From assembly GCF_029854215.1 (NCBI RefSeq), contig NZ_CP122961.1, positions 248,001-312,000 on the forward strand: a stretch of 64,000 nt of DNA. The letters run 5' to 3'. Made by a program: the position numbers and the translations under genes. This document shows, one piece after another, positions 1-9,827 of this stretch (the first letter of the stretch is position 1; every line of letters begins with the position of its first letter). Origin of the DNA: Halomonas alkaliantarctica. Lineage in GTDB: Bacteria > Pseudomonadota > Gammaproteobacteria > Pseudomonadales > Halomonadaceae. The notes beneath the pieces are model-generated. The model ran no database searches, was not told the DNA's origin, and saw only the letters and a list, made by a program, of their open reading frames with translations.

Positions 1-63
1 CACGAGATGCCCGTCGCGGTATGTTACGTGCGCTGGGCGGAAAGCGACGAGCTTGAGGTATGA
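1..63 (+). CDS. C-terminal end of a probable VRR-NUC domain nuclease (partial)
   Basis: Only the last 20 codons are in the window, open from the first base and ending in a TGA at 61-63. The stop overlaps the ATG of the helicase gene at 60 (ATGA), so the two are translationally coupled. The tail contains a VCYVRW motif, which resembles the end of VRR-NUC (FAN1-like) nucleases that sit next to XPD-like helicases in gammaproteobacteria. The family call rests on this short tail plus the neighbour and is an inference. Confidence 0.5.
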   Translation, partial: HEMPVAVCYVRWAESDELEV

Positions 64-2348
64 GTGTGACCTACCGCGTGGCGGTGCGGGCGCTGTGTGA
101 CTTTACTGCCCGGGAGGGAGATCTCGATCACCGCTTTACCCCGGCCCCCAGCGCGCGCGAAGGCATCGAAGGGCACACCCTTGTAGCCAGCCGACGCGGG
201 GCAGACTATATCGCCGAATTGCCGCTGACCGGTGCCTTTGAAGGGCTAACCGTCACTGGCCGCGCCGATGGTTTTGACCCAACGGCCAACAGCTTGGAAG
301 AGATTAAAACCCACCGCGGCAGTTTAGAGCGGATGGGAGATAACCAGCGCGCCCTCCACTGGGCACAGGTGAAGGTATACGGCGCGCTGCTGTGTGCGGA
401 ACGCGGCCTGGAAACCCTTACCTTAACGTTGGTTTATCTGGATATTACCAGCGGAAAAGAGACCCTGATTAGCCAGAACGCCGCTGCCGACGAACTCCAG
501 GCGTTCTTTGCCGAGCAGTGCCAACGCTTCCTTGCCTGGGCAAAACAGGAGGCCGGGCACCGTCAGGGGCGCGATAGTCGCCTGCAGGCCCTGCGCTTTC
601 CCCATGCTGCGTTTCGCCCCGGTCAGCGGGAACTCGCCGAAGACGTTTATAAAGCCGCCAGCACCGGGCGCTGCCTGCTCGCCCAGGCGCCCACCGGTAT
701 TGGTAAAACAATGGCCACGCTGTTCCCGATGCTTTCGGCCATGCCTCGCCAGCAGCTCGATCGCATCGCCTTCCTCACCATGAAAACCCCCGGCCGCCGT
801 TTGGCGTTGGACGCCTTGGCAATGCTGCGCGCTAGTGATGAAACACTTCCTCTGCGGGTGTTGGAGCTGGTGGCGCGAGAGAAGGCCTGCGAATACCCCG
901 ATCGAGCCTGCCACGGCGAGTCATGCCCACTGGCCGCAGGCTTTTACGATCGCCTGCCCGCGGCTCGCCAAGCGGCAGTAGAGCAGGCATGGCTGGATCG
1001 TGACGCGTTGCGCGAAGTGGCGTTGGCCCATGACGTGTGCCCGTATTACCTGGGTCAGGAGCTGGCGCGCTGGGCCGATGTGATCGTCGGCGACGTCAAT
1101 CACTGGTTCGATAGCCACGCGCTGCTGCACGGTTTGGCCCAAGCCAACGATTGGCGCACGGGCGTGCTGGTCGACGAAGCGCATAATCTGATTGAGCGCG
1201 CCCGCGGCATGTACAGCGCCGAGCTCGATCAGCAGCGTTTCAATCGCGTGCGTCGCGCTGCCCCAAAGCCGCTCTCTCGACCCTTGGGTCGTTTGGCCCG
1301 CCAGTGGCAGGCGGTGATTAGAGATGCGGGGATTGAGGAACAGGGCGAGCCGAGACGCCCGGCCTACCGCCTGCTCACGGCGCTGCCCGAAAAGCTGGTA
1401 ACCGCTGCCCAGCAGGTCGGCGCTGCGATTACCGATCACTTGGGTGAGCACCCCGAAGACGCCAGTTTGGAGCTCCAGGAAGTGTTATTTGAAGCGCTAG
1501 CGTTTTGCCGCCTGGCAGAGCACTTTGGTGAGCACTCCCTGTGTGACCTTACCCGCTACGGCCGTGGGCGAGCGGTGCTGGGTCTCCGCAATCTGATACC
1601 CGCCGATTTTCTGGCCCCGCGGTTTAAAGCAGCCCGTACAAGCGTGCTATTTTCGGCAACGCTAACCCCTGCTCACTACTATCGGGATCTCCTCGGCCTG
1701 CCGGAGAACACGGTATGGCGTGAAGTTGCCTCCCCCTTTGCTGCGCGTCAGCTTGAGGTGCGAATACGCAGCGATATCTCGACGCGCTATCGTGATCGAG
1801 AGGCTTCGATCGATCCTATCGTCGCGACCATGGTGCAGCAGTATCAGCGCAAGCCCGGCCACTATTTAGCGTTCTTCAGCAGCTTTGCCTACCTGGAAGC
1901 AGCGCTGGCGCGATTTCGCGAGGTGCACCCGGAAGTGCCTGTGTTCAGCCAAACCCGCGGGATGCCGGAAGCGCAGCGCGAAGCGTTTCTGGCGCGCTTT
2001 GCGCCCGGCGGAGAAGGCATCGGCTTTGCGGTGTTGGGCGGTGCCTTTGCGGAAGGTATCGACCTGCCTGGCGATCAGTTGATCGGTGCTTTTATCGCCA
2101 CCCTGGGGCTGCCACCGTTTAACGACTTTAACGAAGCACTCAAAGCACGCTTAACCGCACGCTTTGGCCAGGGCGACGATTACACCTACCGCATTCCCGG
2201 CATGATCAAAGTGGTGCAAGCCGCAGGCCGCGTTATTCGTAGTCCAGAAGATCAAGGGGTTGTGGTATTAATGGATGATCGTTTTGCCCAGGCCAGTGTG
2301 CGCGCGCTATTGCCACGCTGGTGGTCGCTGGGCAACCCCACTCCCTAA
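60..2348 (+). CDS. XPD/DinG-like ATP-dependent DNA helicase with N-terminal PD-(D/E)XK-like domain
   Basis: This is a 762-residue superfamily 2 helicase, expected to be a 5'-3' DNA helicase in repair. Visible motifs are Walker A APTGIGKT (about 210-217), a DEAH box (372-375) and four cysteines placed for an Fe-S cluster (277, 284, 289, 327). A C-terminal helicase half contains a QAAGRVIR motif VI. The first 170 residues carry GRADG (Asp70), EIK (Glu81/Lys83) and a downstream Q-x6-Y, the pattern of a RecB-like PD-(D/E)XK nuclease fold. The start overlaps the stop of the preceding VRR-NUC-like gene, so a nuclease-helicase repair operon is likely. The helicase assignment is firm; nuclease activity is an inference. 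Confidence 0.88.
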   Translation: MSVTYRVAVRALCDFTAREGDLDHRFTPAPSAREGIEGHTLVASRRGADYIAELPLTGAFEGLTVTGRADGFDPTANSLEEIKTHRGSLERMGDNQRALHWAQVKVYGALLCAERGLETLTLTLVYLDITSGKETLISQNAAADELQAFFAEQCQRFLAWAKQEAGHRQGRDSRLQALRFPHAAFRPGQRELAEDVYKAASTGRCLLAQAPTGIGKTMATLFPMLSAMPRQQLDRIAFLTMKTPGRRLALDALAMLRASDETLPLRVLELVAREKACEYPDRACHGESCPLAAGFYDRLPAARQAAVEQAWLDRDALREVALAHDVCPYYLGQELARWADVIVGDVNHWFDSHALLHGLAQANDWRTGVLVDEAHNLIERARGMYSAELDQQRFNRVRRAAPKPLSRPLGRLARQWQAVIRDAGIEEQGEPRRPAYRLLTALPEKLVTAAQQVGAAITDHLGEHPEDASLELQEVLFEALAFCRLAEHFGEHSLCDLTRYGRGRAVLGLRNLIPADFLAPRFKAARTSVLFSATLTPAHYYRDLLGLPENTVWREVASPFAARQLEVRIRSDISTRYRDREASIDPIVATMVQQYQRKPGHYLAFFSSFAYLEAALARFREVHPEVPVFSQTRGMPEAQREAFLARFAPGGEGIGFAVLGGAFAEGIDLPGDQLIGAFIATLGLPPFNDFNEALKARLTARFGQGDDYTYRIPGMIKVVQAAGRVIRSPEDQGVVVLMDDRFAQASVRALLPRWWSLGNPTP

Positions 2349-2362
2349 TTGAGAACCCTAAC

Positions 2363-3145
2363 GTGACAGATCTACTTTGGTACCAGTATGCGCTGATTGG
2401 GCTAATTTTTGCCTGGAGCGGTTTTGTGCGAACTAGCCTGGGCTTTGGCGGCGCCGTGCTGGCGCTGCCATTCCTTCTTTTGGTGGTCAACGAGCCCCTG
2501 GTGTTTTTGCCGATCATTGCCATTCATCTGCTGATTTTCTCTAGTTGGATCGCTTGGAGCGGGCATCGCCAGCTACAGAAAGAGGGCGTGGGAAGCGGTA
2601 CACCTGAGAGCAATATCGATTGGAGCTACCTGTTCAAAGCCCTGAAAATCATGATCATCCCTAAGCTAATTGGGGTGGTGGGGCTGTTAACGCTGCCCGC
2701 TCAGGTCATGACCAGCATTATTTTCGGCATTGTGTTCATTTATGCCATTGGCTATGTGCTGAACAAGCCGTTCAAGAGTAAGAACAAATACGTGGACTAC
2801 GTGCTGCTGGCACTCGGCGGCTATGTCAGCGGTACCTCGCTGATTGGCGCGCCGCTAATCGTGGCGGTGTTCGCCACTCACGTGGCCAAGGAACAGCTGC
2901 GAGATACCATGTTTGTGCTGTGGTTTATCCTAGTGGTGATCAAGATGGTCTCGTTCTTGATCGCGGGGGTGGATCTTCAGTTGATCCACCAGCTGTGGCT
3001 GCTGCCCTGCGCCTTTATCGGCCATTTGGTGGGAGAAAAAGCCCACCGCTATATGCTCAAAGCGGATACCGGGCTGTTCTTCCGTGTGCTGGGTGCAGTG
3101 TTGATTCTGGTCAGCGTGGCGGGGCTGATTCACCCGCCAGGGTAA
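2363..3145 (+). CDS. TSUP (TauE/SafE) family membrane permease
   Basis: The protein has about 260 residues with roughly eight hydrophobic segments and a glycine-rich first helix (SLGFGGAVLALPF), typical of the TauE/SafE sulfite/organosulfonate exporter family (PF01925). I chose the GTG at 2363 because the upstream ATG at 2321 lies inside the helicase coding region, and the reading VTDLLWYQYALIG gives a normal short N-terminus before the first helix. Substrate cannot be told from sequence. It is probably transcribed with the helicase, only 14 bases after that stop codon. Confidence 0.8.
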   Translation: MTDLLWYQYALIGLIFAWSGFVRTSLGFGGAVLALPFLLLVVNEPLVFLPIIAIHLLIFSSWIAWSGHRQLQKEGVGSGTPESNIDWSYLFKALKIMIIPKLIGVVGLLTLPAQVMTSIIFGIVFIYAIGYVLNKPFKSKNKYVDYVLLALGGYVSGTSLIGAPLIVAVFATHVAKEQLRDTMFVLWFILVVIKMVSFLIAGVDLQLIHQLWLLPCAFIGHLVGEKAHRYMLKADTGLFFRVLGAVLILVSVAGLIHPPG

Positions 3146-3162
3146 CTAAATCATGTAAGCAC

Positions 3163-6100
3163 TTAACTAGCAGGGTTTGTGGGTGGCTGCCTGGTCGAAC
3201 GGAACGATTCAATGCGCGCATTGATTCCATTAATCAATGTCTCTTTGGATAGCCGTGATTTAAGCAAAACAGCCTCGACTTGGCCATGTTGTTGCTGTGT
3301 CATATCGGCCCCGGAAAGGATGACCAATTTAGCGCCAGGCTGGCAAGCGCGAATGTCAGCAACTAAATCCCACCCCGATCCATCCGGCAGCCCGATATCA
3401 AGAAGCACGACGTCAAATGCCCCCTGCTTCAGGCGTGTGCGCGCCTCTTGCACCGTATAGGCAGCTTCAAAAGAAAAGTGATCACCGGCCATGGCACAAA
3501 CCACTTCATGTAAGTCGCTGTCATCTTCGATGTGAAGCACGCGTGGACGATGCTCGTACTTGTCTGATAATTGTTGCTGGACTATGCCGATGAGTCGTTG
3601 CTGGTCGATCGGTTTAGCCAGCCAATCAATGTTTGTTGCATCGCCGTTGATAGCTAAACGACCCTGTTCCATTTTTGCCGAGACCACGACTATCGGTATG
3701 TCAGCGGTGTCTGGCTGTTGGCGCAGCAGACGGATAATATCGAGTCCATCGGTATCGGGTAGCATCAAATCCAGGCTGATGAGGTCGTAATGCGTTTGCT
3801 TCAGGCGGTTCAGTGCCTCTGCGCCAGTCAATGCAGTATCGACTTGGTACCCGGCATCGTTGAGCATGATACTCAGCAGTTTGGCGACGTCTTTATCATC
3901 TTCGACCACTAAAATACGGGGAGCTTCCTGATGGTCAGTGATACCTTCCAGTTGCCAAGTGTCTTGCTCTGCCGCTTGTACTAACGGTAGTTCAAAGAAA
4001 AAACGTGAACCGTTGCCCTCGGTGGACTCAAAATCAATCCGCCCTCCCATGTGCTCCACCAGTTCGCGCGTGATGGCTAAGCCAAGGCCAGTGCCTTCTT
4101 TAGCACGGGAATCCGAGGCATCAGCTTGGGCAAAACGCTGGAATATTTGTTTGCGAAACGCGTTGGCAATGCCAGGCCCGCTGTCAATAACGCTGATACT
4201 TACCTTGCTTGGTGTGGTTTCCACCGCAAGGGTAACCTCGCCCCCCTGGGGGGAAAACTTGATCGCATTGGATAATAAATTGGCCATTATTTGCATGAAG
4301 CGCTGGTTATCAACATTGATAAGCGCATTTGACGCATTGCCCGTCAATGACAGGGTAATATCCCTATTGCTTCCGTAGTGGTGATTCGCCTCCAGTGCTT
4401 GTTCGAGCAAGGGCATCACTGCATGAACTTGCATATCGAAATGCAGTTTACCTTCGGCGATTTTTTCGATATCCAGCAAATCGTTAATCAAGTGAGTCAA
4501 GCGCTTGCTGTTTCTATGGGCGGTCGTCAGTAGTGTCTGGGCTTTTTCAGGCAACTCACCAACATTACCGCCGACCATCAAGCCCAGCGCACCTGAGATG
4601 GATGTCAATGGCGTACGCAGTTCATGGTTAACCGTCGATATAAACTCATTTTTAATCTTGTCGGCGCGTTTCCGCTCGGTAATGTTTTCAGCAATACCCA
4701 CGTAACCATTAATCTCTCCAGCACTGTCGCGCATGACCGTGACTACCATTGATACGGGGATCTGGTGGCCATCTTTGTGAACGTAGATCCACTCGCGTTT
4801 TTCTGATCCACGTTGTTCGGCTTTCTCCACAAATACTCTAAAACCCTCAACGGAATGGCCTAGCTCAGTGGTTAGTTGTGCCGACCGAGCATCCACCTCC
4901 TCTTTCAGGTGCAATATGGCGGGGGTCTGTTTGCCGACCATCTCTTGGTGGCTATAACCGAGCATATTCTCGGCACCTTTATTAAATGCAGTGATTATCC
5001 CGGCGGTATCGGTCGCAATAATTGATACTTCCGACGCGGACTCAAGCACACTGGATAAAAATCGCTCGGCTTTATAAATAGCCATATCCGCCGCTTTTCG
5101 CTCATTGGCTAAGCGGTTCATCGCGTGGGCTAATGCAGTTACTTCCGGGCCCCCCTTTTCCTGGAAATCACTATCAAAGCGTGCATTATCAGCCATATGC
5201 TCAATACGGCGGGTTATTCTTTCTATGGGCTGCGTTAGGCTGCGTGCAATCCATGCGCCCGCTAAACCCACGATGGTCATAGCAATCAGCGCGATAAGCA
5301 GAAAATGGCGAAAAGATGCCTGCGCTGGGGCTATGGCCTCACTGTAAGGTAGCGCCCTCAGGATAATCCAGCCGGGAGAGTCCAACTGCCGGCTAGCCAC
5401 TAGGTAGGACTCTTGCTGATACTTAACGATGCTGCCCGCAGGGCTGAGCGATAGTGCCGCGTCGACTAAGGCATCAGCCCCTTCATCGGGCAGAGGTTCA
5501 GGCCTGTCGAAGCGCTCTTGCATTGATACAAACAGGCGATGTTGAGGATCAATAATCAGGGTGACTGTGCTTGGATTGCTCTCAATGACACTCCCGGTGT
5601 CGACGAGGGGCGTATTGGCGAGATTCAGTAGTCCGCCCGCATAGCCGATGATATCGCCACTCTCAGCCACAATCGGCTGCAAGTATGAGAGCAACGGCAG
5701 CCCGGTGGTTCGCCCCAAAATCGGCTCAGAAATCACAGCCTGTTGGGTTTGCCTGGCACGCTGAAAGTGAGGGCGGTCGGCATAATTGGTGCCCAAACGC
5801 CCCGGTGAATATTGATCTTCTGCAATAGCGGTCGCCTCTGCATCAAGCACCAGCAAGCCATCCGGGAACAGCTCGCTGGCAACAGAAGATTTCTGCAGCA
5901 GCGATTGCAGTGCGTCGTCGTCAAGTAGCTGTCCGTCATCGGTAACTAAGCGGGTGGCGAAGGCCTCTAATCCCAGCAAACGTTTTTGATTTGATAATTC
6001 CAGCTCGGAGGCTACGCGCTTTATAACCGCTGTTTCTCGCTCAGCTACCAATGCTTCGTAATCGGAGACCATTAACTGGTAAACCGTTGCTAGCATGCCG

Positions 6101-6168
6101 CCGACCAGGATGCCACTCGTGACTAGCACGAGTAGGACAATTCGCACGCTTAGCGGTGCTTTTATCAT
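3163..6168 (-). CDS. Membrane hybrid sensor histidine kinase (sensor-HAMP-PAS-HisKA-HATPase-REC-REC)
   Basis: A 1001-residue hybrid kinase. One membrane segment lies at about 9-33 and another at about 286-308, bracketing a periplasmic region of CACHE type. HAMP follows (about 309-360), then PAS (about 370-500), HisKA with phospho-acceptor His515 in NHELRTP, and an ATPase domain with SNAIKF, DSGPGI and GTGLGL boxes (to about 730). Two receiver domains have Asp800 and Asp924. The last receiver and its tail lack any output domain, so the signal must pass to another protein, probably through the Hpt domain encoded by the gene at 8175-9827. It is the last gene of a four-gene minus-strand operon and overlaps the preceding kinase gene by 4 bases. 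The sensed ligand is unknown. Confidence 0.9.
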   Translation of the reverse strand: MIKAPLSVRIVLLVLVTSGILVGGMLATVYQLMVSDYEALVAERETAVIKRVASELELSNQKRLLGLEAFATRLVTDDGQLLDDDALQSLLQKSSVASELFPDGLLVLDAEATAIAEDQYSPGRLGTNYADRPHFQRARQTQQAVISEPILGRTTGLPLLSYLQPIVAESGDIIGYAGGLLNLANTPLVDTGSVIESNPSTVTLIIDPQHRLFVSMQERFDRPEPLPDEGADALVDAALSLSPAGSIVKYQQESYLVASRQLDSPGWIILRALPYSEAIAPAQASFRHFLLIALIAMTIVGLAGAWIARSLTQPIERITRRIEHMADNARFDSDFQEKGGPEVTALAHAMNRLANERKAADMAIYKAERFLSSVLESASEVSIIATDTAGIITAFNKGAENMLGYSHQEMVGKQTPAILHLKEEVDARSAQLTTELGHSVEGFRVFVEKAEQRGSEKREWIYVHKDGHQIPVSMVVTVMRDSAGEINGYVGIAENITERKRADKIKNEFISTVNHELRTPLTSISGALGLMVGGNVGELPEKAQTLLTTAHRNSKRLTHLINDLLDIEKIAEGKLHFDMQVHAVMPLLEQALEANHHYGSNRDITLSLTGNASNALINVDNQRFMQIMANLLSNAIKFSPQGGEVTLAVETTPSKVSISVIDSGPGIANAFRKQIFQRFAQADASDSRAKEGTGLGLAITRELVEHMGGRIDFESTEGNGSRFFFELPLVQAAEQDTWQLEGITDHQEAPRILVVEDDKDVAKLLSIMLNDAGYQVDTALTGAEALNRLKQTHYDLISLDLMLPDTDGLDIIRLLRQQPDTADIPIVVVSAKMEQGRLAINGDATNIDWLAKPIDQQRLIGIVQQQLSDKYEHRPRVLHIEDDSDLHEVVCAMAGDHFSFEAAYTVQEARTRLKQGAFDVVLLDIGLPDGSGWDLVADIRACQPGAKLVILSGADMTQQQHGQVEAVLLKSRLSKETLINGINARIESFRSTRQPPTNPAS

Positions 6169-8141
6169 GATAATACCCTTGGCAATACAATAAAAAAGTT
6201 GGCTCCGCCACCTATCGCTTCGCGGTAGCCGACTTCTCCGCCCATTTGCTGGCAGATTTCCTGGCTAATCGCCAGCCCAAGCCCCGTTCCGGGTAGCTTT
6301 CGGGTATCACTGCCGTCAGCTTGAGAAAAACGCTGAAACAAATGAGTGCGAAATATCGGATCAACCCCCGGGCCGTGGTCGCAAACGGAAATTTCGATGG
6401 TGTTCGCATAAGGCTTAACGTCAACCTCAACAGCTTCGCCCTGGGGGGAGAATTTAATCGCATTGGATAATAAGTTAGAGAGCGCTTGTGCCAAGCGAGG
6501 GGCGTCAACATTAATCAGAGCGCTAGGCCAATCGTCAGGCATTTGGATAGTCACCTGATGCTGCTCGCTATAGCCGCTCATGGACTCAATTATCTCGTCG
6601 AGTAACGGGGCCACCAGTTGCACGCTCATCTTCATCGGCATTTTGCCAGCGACCAGTTTTTCCATATCTAATAAATCATTAATCAATACGAACAAGCGTT
6701 GAGCGTTGCGTTCGGCGGTCTTTACCAGCGCCTGAGCTTTGCTGGGTAGTTGGCCCGCTGCGCCACCATTAAGTAGCCCTAATGAGCCTTTAATAGACGT
6801 TAGGGGGGTGCGCAACTCGTGGCTTACGGTCGCGATAAACTGATCTTTCATTTTATCCAATTTGCGGCGTTCAGTGATGTCTTCTATCAATGACCAGATC
6901 ACCTGTCGCCCATCTTGTTCCTGGCTGAGCATGCCTTGTAAGCGAACTGGGTAACGGCTGCCATCCTTGCGGATATACTCTTTTTCGAAAGGGCCGTAGC
7001 GTCCCGTGGTCTTTAAGCTTAAAAGCGCTTTCTCTTCTTCGGGTTGATACTCTCTAGGGGTGACGTCCCAATAGCTCAACGACACAAACTCATCGCGGGT
7101 ATAACCCGTGGGTAAGATCAAGGCGTCGTTCAAATCGATAAACTTCCCAGTGTCAAAATCATTCAAGGCAATGCCGATGGGAGAAAATTCGAACAGCCCC
7201 CGTAAGCGGGCTTCGCTGTGCGTCATGGCAAGGCGTGCCAGTTCCTGTTCATGAATATCTTGCAGGTAACCATGCCATAAGGTACTGCCATCGATAAGGC
7301 GCTCTGGTTTGGCTTGCCCCGTAATCCAGCGATAGTCGTTTTCCTGGCGCGCAACACGAAACGTTGCCGTCCAGTCTTCCAGTGTGCTGGATGAGTGTTC
7401 GATAGTCGCACTGATGGCGTCGAGATCATCGGGATGAATCCGCTCAAAGGCCGGGGTCGCATCTTCTGCGGCTTGAGCGGGTGTGATGCCATACAGTTGT
7501 TGAATTTGCGGTGAGCTGAACGGAAACGTCATGTGGCCGTCAGGAAAACGGCGAAACTGATAGACCGTACCTGGCAACTGGGCCACTAGCTTTGTCAGCC
7601 GTTCACGGCTGGCTCTTAATTCAGATTCAAGGCTTAAGTATGATTGTTGGCTGATTTCGTCGACTTGTATCAGCTCTTCCGCCGTTGCCGCTAGATCGAC
7701 CAACATATCGATCTGTTCTGCTGAAAAGGTTCGCGGTTGAATATCGATCAGGCATAGCGTGCCAATGCGATAGCCGTCGACGGTATGTAACGGCGCGCCC
7801 GCGTAAAAGCGTATCTTAGGTGCCTCGGTCACGAGGGGGTTGGTGGCAAAGCGGGGATCTTCAAGTGCATTTTCGACGATCAATGGCGAGCTGGACAGAA
7901 TGGCGTGACCGCAAAAGGATAGGTTACGCGGCGTTTCCTCAGCATCGAGCCCTTGACGTGACTTGAACCACTGCCGCTCGTGGTCAATTAATGAGACAAG
8001 GGCAATGGGCACTGAGAAATACTGTCGGGCAAGGCGCGTTAGGCGATCAAAGCGCTCCACCGGGCCGCTATTCAGCAATCCGGTTGCATCAAGGGCGCGC
8101 TGACGTTCATTTTCGTTATCCGGGGTCGGTGGCGTTATCAT
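6165..8141 (-). CDS. Cytoplasmic GAF-PAS-PAS sensor histidine kinase
   Basis: A 658-residue kinase without membrane segments. A GAF domain (about 30-155, with RNLSFCGHAIL and FYAGAPL) is followed by two PAS domains (about 185-300 and 310-425), HisKA with His441 in SHELRTP, and an ATPase domain (SNAIKF, DHGPGV, GTGLGL) that ends the protein. Its kinase core is clearly similar to that of the hybrid kinase that follows, suggesting duplication. The ATG at 8141 has a GAGGT ribosome site, and the gene overlaps the next one by 4 bases. It probably senses a cytoplasmic cue (redox, light or a small molecule) and feeds the same relay; the cue is not visible. Confidence 0.9.
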   Translation of the reverse strand: MITPPTPDNENERQRALDATGLLNSGPVERFDRLTRLARQYFSVPIALVSLIDHERQWFKSRQGLDAEETPRNLSFCGHAILSSSPLIVENALEDPRFATNPLVTEAPKIRFYAGAPLHTVDGYRIGTLCLIDIQPRTFSAEQIDMLVDLAATAEELIQVDEISQQSYLSLESELRASRERLTKLVAQLPGTVYQFRRFPDGHMTFPFSSPQIQQLYGITPAQAAEDATPAFERIHPDDLDAISATIEHSSSTLEDWTATFRVARQENDYRWITGQAKPERLIDGSTLWHGYLQDIHEQELARLAMTHSEARLRGLFEFSPIGIALNDFDTGKFIDLNDALILPTGYTRDEFVSLSYWDVTPREYQPEEEKALLSLKTTGRYGPFEKEYIRKDGSRYPVRLQGMLSQEQDGRQVIWSLIEDITERRKLDKMKDQFIATVSHELRTPLTSIKGSLGLLNGGAAGQLPSKAQALVKTAERNAQRLFVLINDLLDMEKLVAGKMPMKMSVQLVAPLLDEIIESMSGYSEQHQVTIQMPDDWPSALINVDAPRLAQALSNLLSNAIKFSPQGEAVEVDVKPYANTIEISVCDHGPGVDPIFRTHLFQRFSQADGSDTRKLPGTGLGLAISQEICQQMGGEVGYREAIGGGANFFIVLPRVLS

Positions 8142-8174
8142 TGTTCTACCTCAACGGTCACATCGCTTTTGATG

Positions 8175-9827
8175 CTAATCTATCGCCAAACAGACACGGT
8201 TGCGGCCACTGTTCTTGGCTTGGTAAAGCGCTTGATCAGCTCGGTTAAGCAGAGACTCGGCGGTGTCATCAGGAAAGTGCTGATTGTCTACCACGCCCGC
8301 CGACAAGGTGCAGGCAAACGGGTTGCCGCCGCCGGTAAACTGAATAGCAGCAAAGTCTTCGCGCAGGTTATTCACCATGCGCTCGGCGTGGTCAGCGGTG
8401 CAATCAACCAGTACCAAGGTAAACTCTTCTCCACCGTATCTGCCTAGCCGGTCGGTACTCCGGAAACGTTGGCGCAGCAGGGTGCCTACCGCTGCAATGA
8501 CGACGTCCCCCATGGCATGTCCATGGGTGTCGTTAACGGCCTTGAAGTGGTCGATATCGAGCATGACCACGCTGAAAGGTTGCGGTTTTCGTTGAGTCAA
8601 CTGCCATTGGTAGTCCAGCGCCTCTTTGATGCTGGCGTGTTTCAACAGACCGGTAAGGCTGTCTCGGTTTTGGGTATCTTCCAGCTTACGTCGTTGCTTT
8701 ACCCGGGAGCGGCATAGGTTGATGAGAAGGTCGGGATCAATGGGCTTTTCCAGAAACGCATCGCCCCCCTTTAATAATGCCTGGTCGCGTAGCTCTGAAT
8801 TGAAGTGGCTCGAAAGATACACAATGGGCACCTGAGCCCATTGTTCCACTTGCCTTAAAAGGGCCGCCATCTCTGTGCCGGTAACGTCAGGCAACCAGAG
8901 ATCCATCAAAATCAGTTCAGGGTTCGCATCATGCATCGCCTCGAATAACGCATCGGCACGATCAAGCACTGTCACGTGCATGCCGGCCTCCTCCAACACG
9001 CCTTGAAGGTGCTGAGCCAATTCCTCGTCGTCTTCGACAACCATCACCCGCTCGGGCACGGTATCTTTGGTTTTAATCAATTGCGCCATATAGGAGGCCA
9101 GATTGATCATATCCAAGGGTTTGACGAAATAGCTCTGTCCTCCGCTACGTAAGGCGTTGAGGCGCGCCGTGAAGCTTTCCTCGCTGCCGATAAAGAGAAC
9201 CGGGCAGGTAAAATCTTTTAAATGCTGTTGCCAGAAGGTGACAGGATCAGCCCTGAGGGCCTCTAGCTGGGAGGCACGATGGTCGATTAAGAGCAAATCA
9301 GGCGATGAGTTTTTGTCGTCAGCGAGCGCCTCTGCATTAAGCAAATGGCGGATATGAAATCCGAAGCTGTGCAGTTGTTGAACCATATATTCTGCCAACA
9401 TGGTATCGCGCTCTACCAGCCAGATGACCGGCTCTCCGCCAACGCTTTCTGCCCTGGAAGTCTCTATGCGGATAGCCGATTTTTTGCTTTCATCCGTTTT
9501 AAGCGCTTTTTGTAACGCGGTAATCCATTCAAAAACAGGCAGTGGCTGTTTGTCATTGCAAGGTTGCTCCAGGTTTTGTGCTACCTGCAGCTCCTGCTCT
9601 CTGGCCTGACGCCCAAGCTGCACGAAGCCGAAGGTACCTGCAGAACCTGCCAGCGAGTGCAAGGCGGCATGTAATTGCTGGAGGGATTGTGTACACGACG
9701 GGTCTTCTTCGAGCTGACCAGCGAGCATCGTGAGATGACTAAAATCATCAGCAAGACGTTTTGAGTAGGCAGCAGCTAGCTTTTCCAGCCGGGCAGCGAA
9801 GGCTTGGGGGTTAGTTGAGTCGGCCAT
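8175..9827 (-). CDS. Hpt-REC-REC-GGDEF response regulator (diguanylate cyclase)
   Basis: A 550-residue protein joining a phosphotransfer and a c-di-GMP output. Residues 15-85 form an Hpt domain with HSLAGSAGTFG (His57). A first receiver (about 134-250, Asp182) is followed by a second (about 260-375, Asp309), and a C-terminal GGDEF domain has an intact GGEEF active site (465-469). The product-inhibition I-site RSTD (456-459) lies five residues before it. The layout resembles PleD with an added Hpt. It should take phosphate from the hybrid kinase in the same operon and make c-di-GMP. The start lies inside the preceding CheY-like gene (17-base overlap). The domain call is firm; the wiring is an inference. 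Confidence 0.9.
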   Translation of the reverse strand: MADSTNPQAFAARLEKLAAAYSKRLADDFSHLTMLAGQLEEDPSCTQSLQQLHAALHSLAGSAGTFGFVQLGRQAREQELQVAQNLEQPCNDKQPLPVFEWITALQKALKTDESKKSAIRIETSRAESVGGEPVIWLVERDTMLAEYMVQQLHSFGFHIRHLLNAEALADDKNSSPDLLLIDHRASQLEALRADPVTFWQQHLKDFTCPVLFIGSEESFTARLNALRSGGQSYFVKPLDMINLASYMAQLIKTKDTVPERVMVVEDDEELAQHLQGVLEEAGMHVTVLDRADALFEAMHDANPELILMDLWLPDVTGTEMAALLRQVEQWAQVPIVYLSSHFNSELRDQALLKGGDAFLEKPIDPDLLINLCRSRVKQRRKLEDTQNRDSLTGLLKHASIKEALDYQWQLTQRKPQPFSVVMLDIDHFKAVNDTHGHAMGDVVIAAVGTLLRQRFRSTDRLGRYGGEEFTLVLVDCTADHAERMVNNLREDFAAIQFTGGGNPFACTLSAGVVDNQHFPDDTAESLLNRADQALYQAKNSGRNRVCLAID

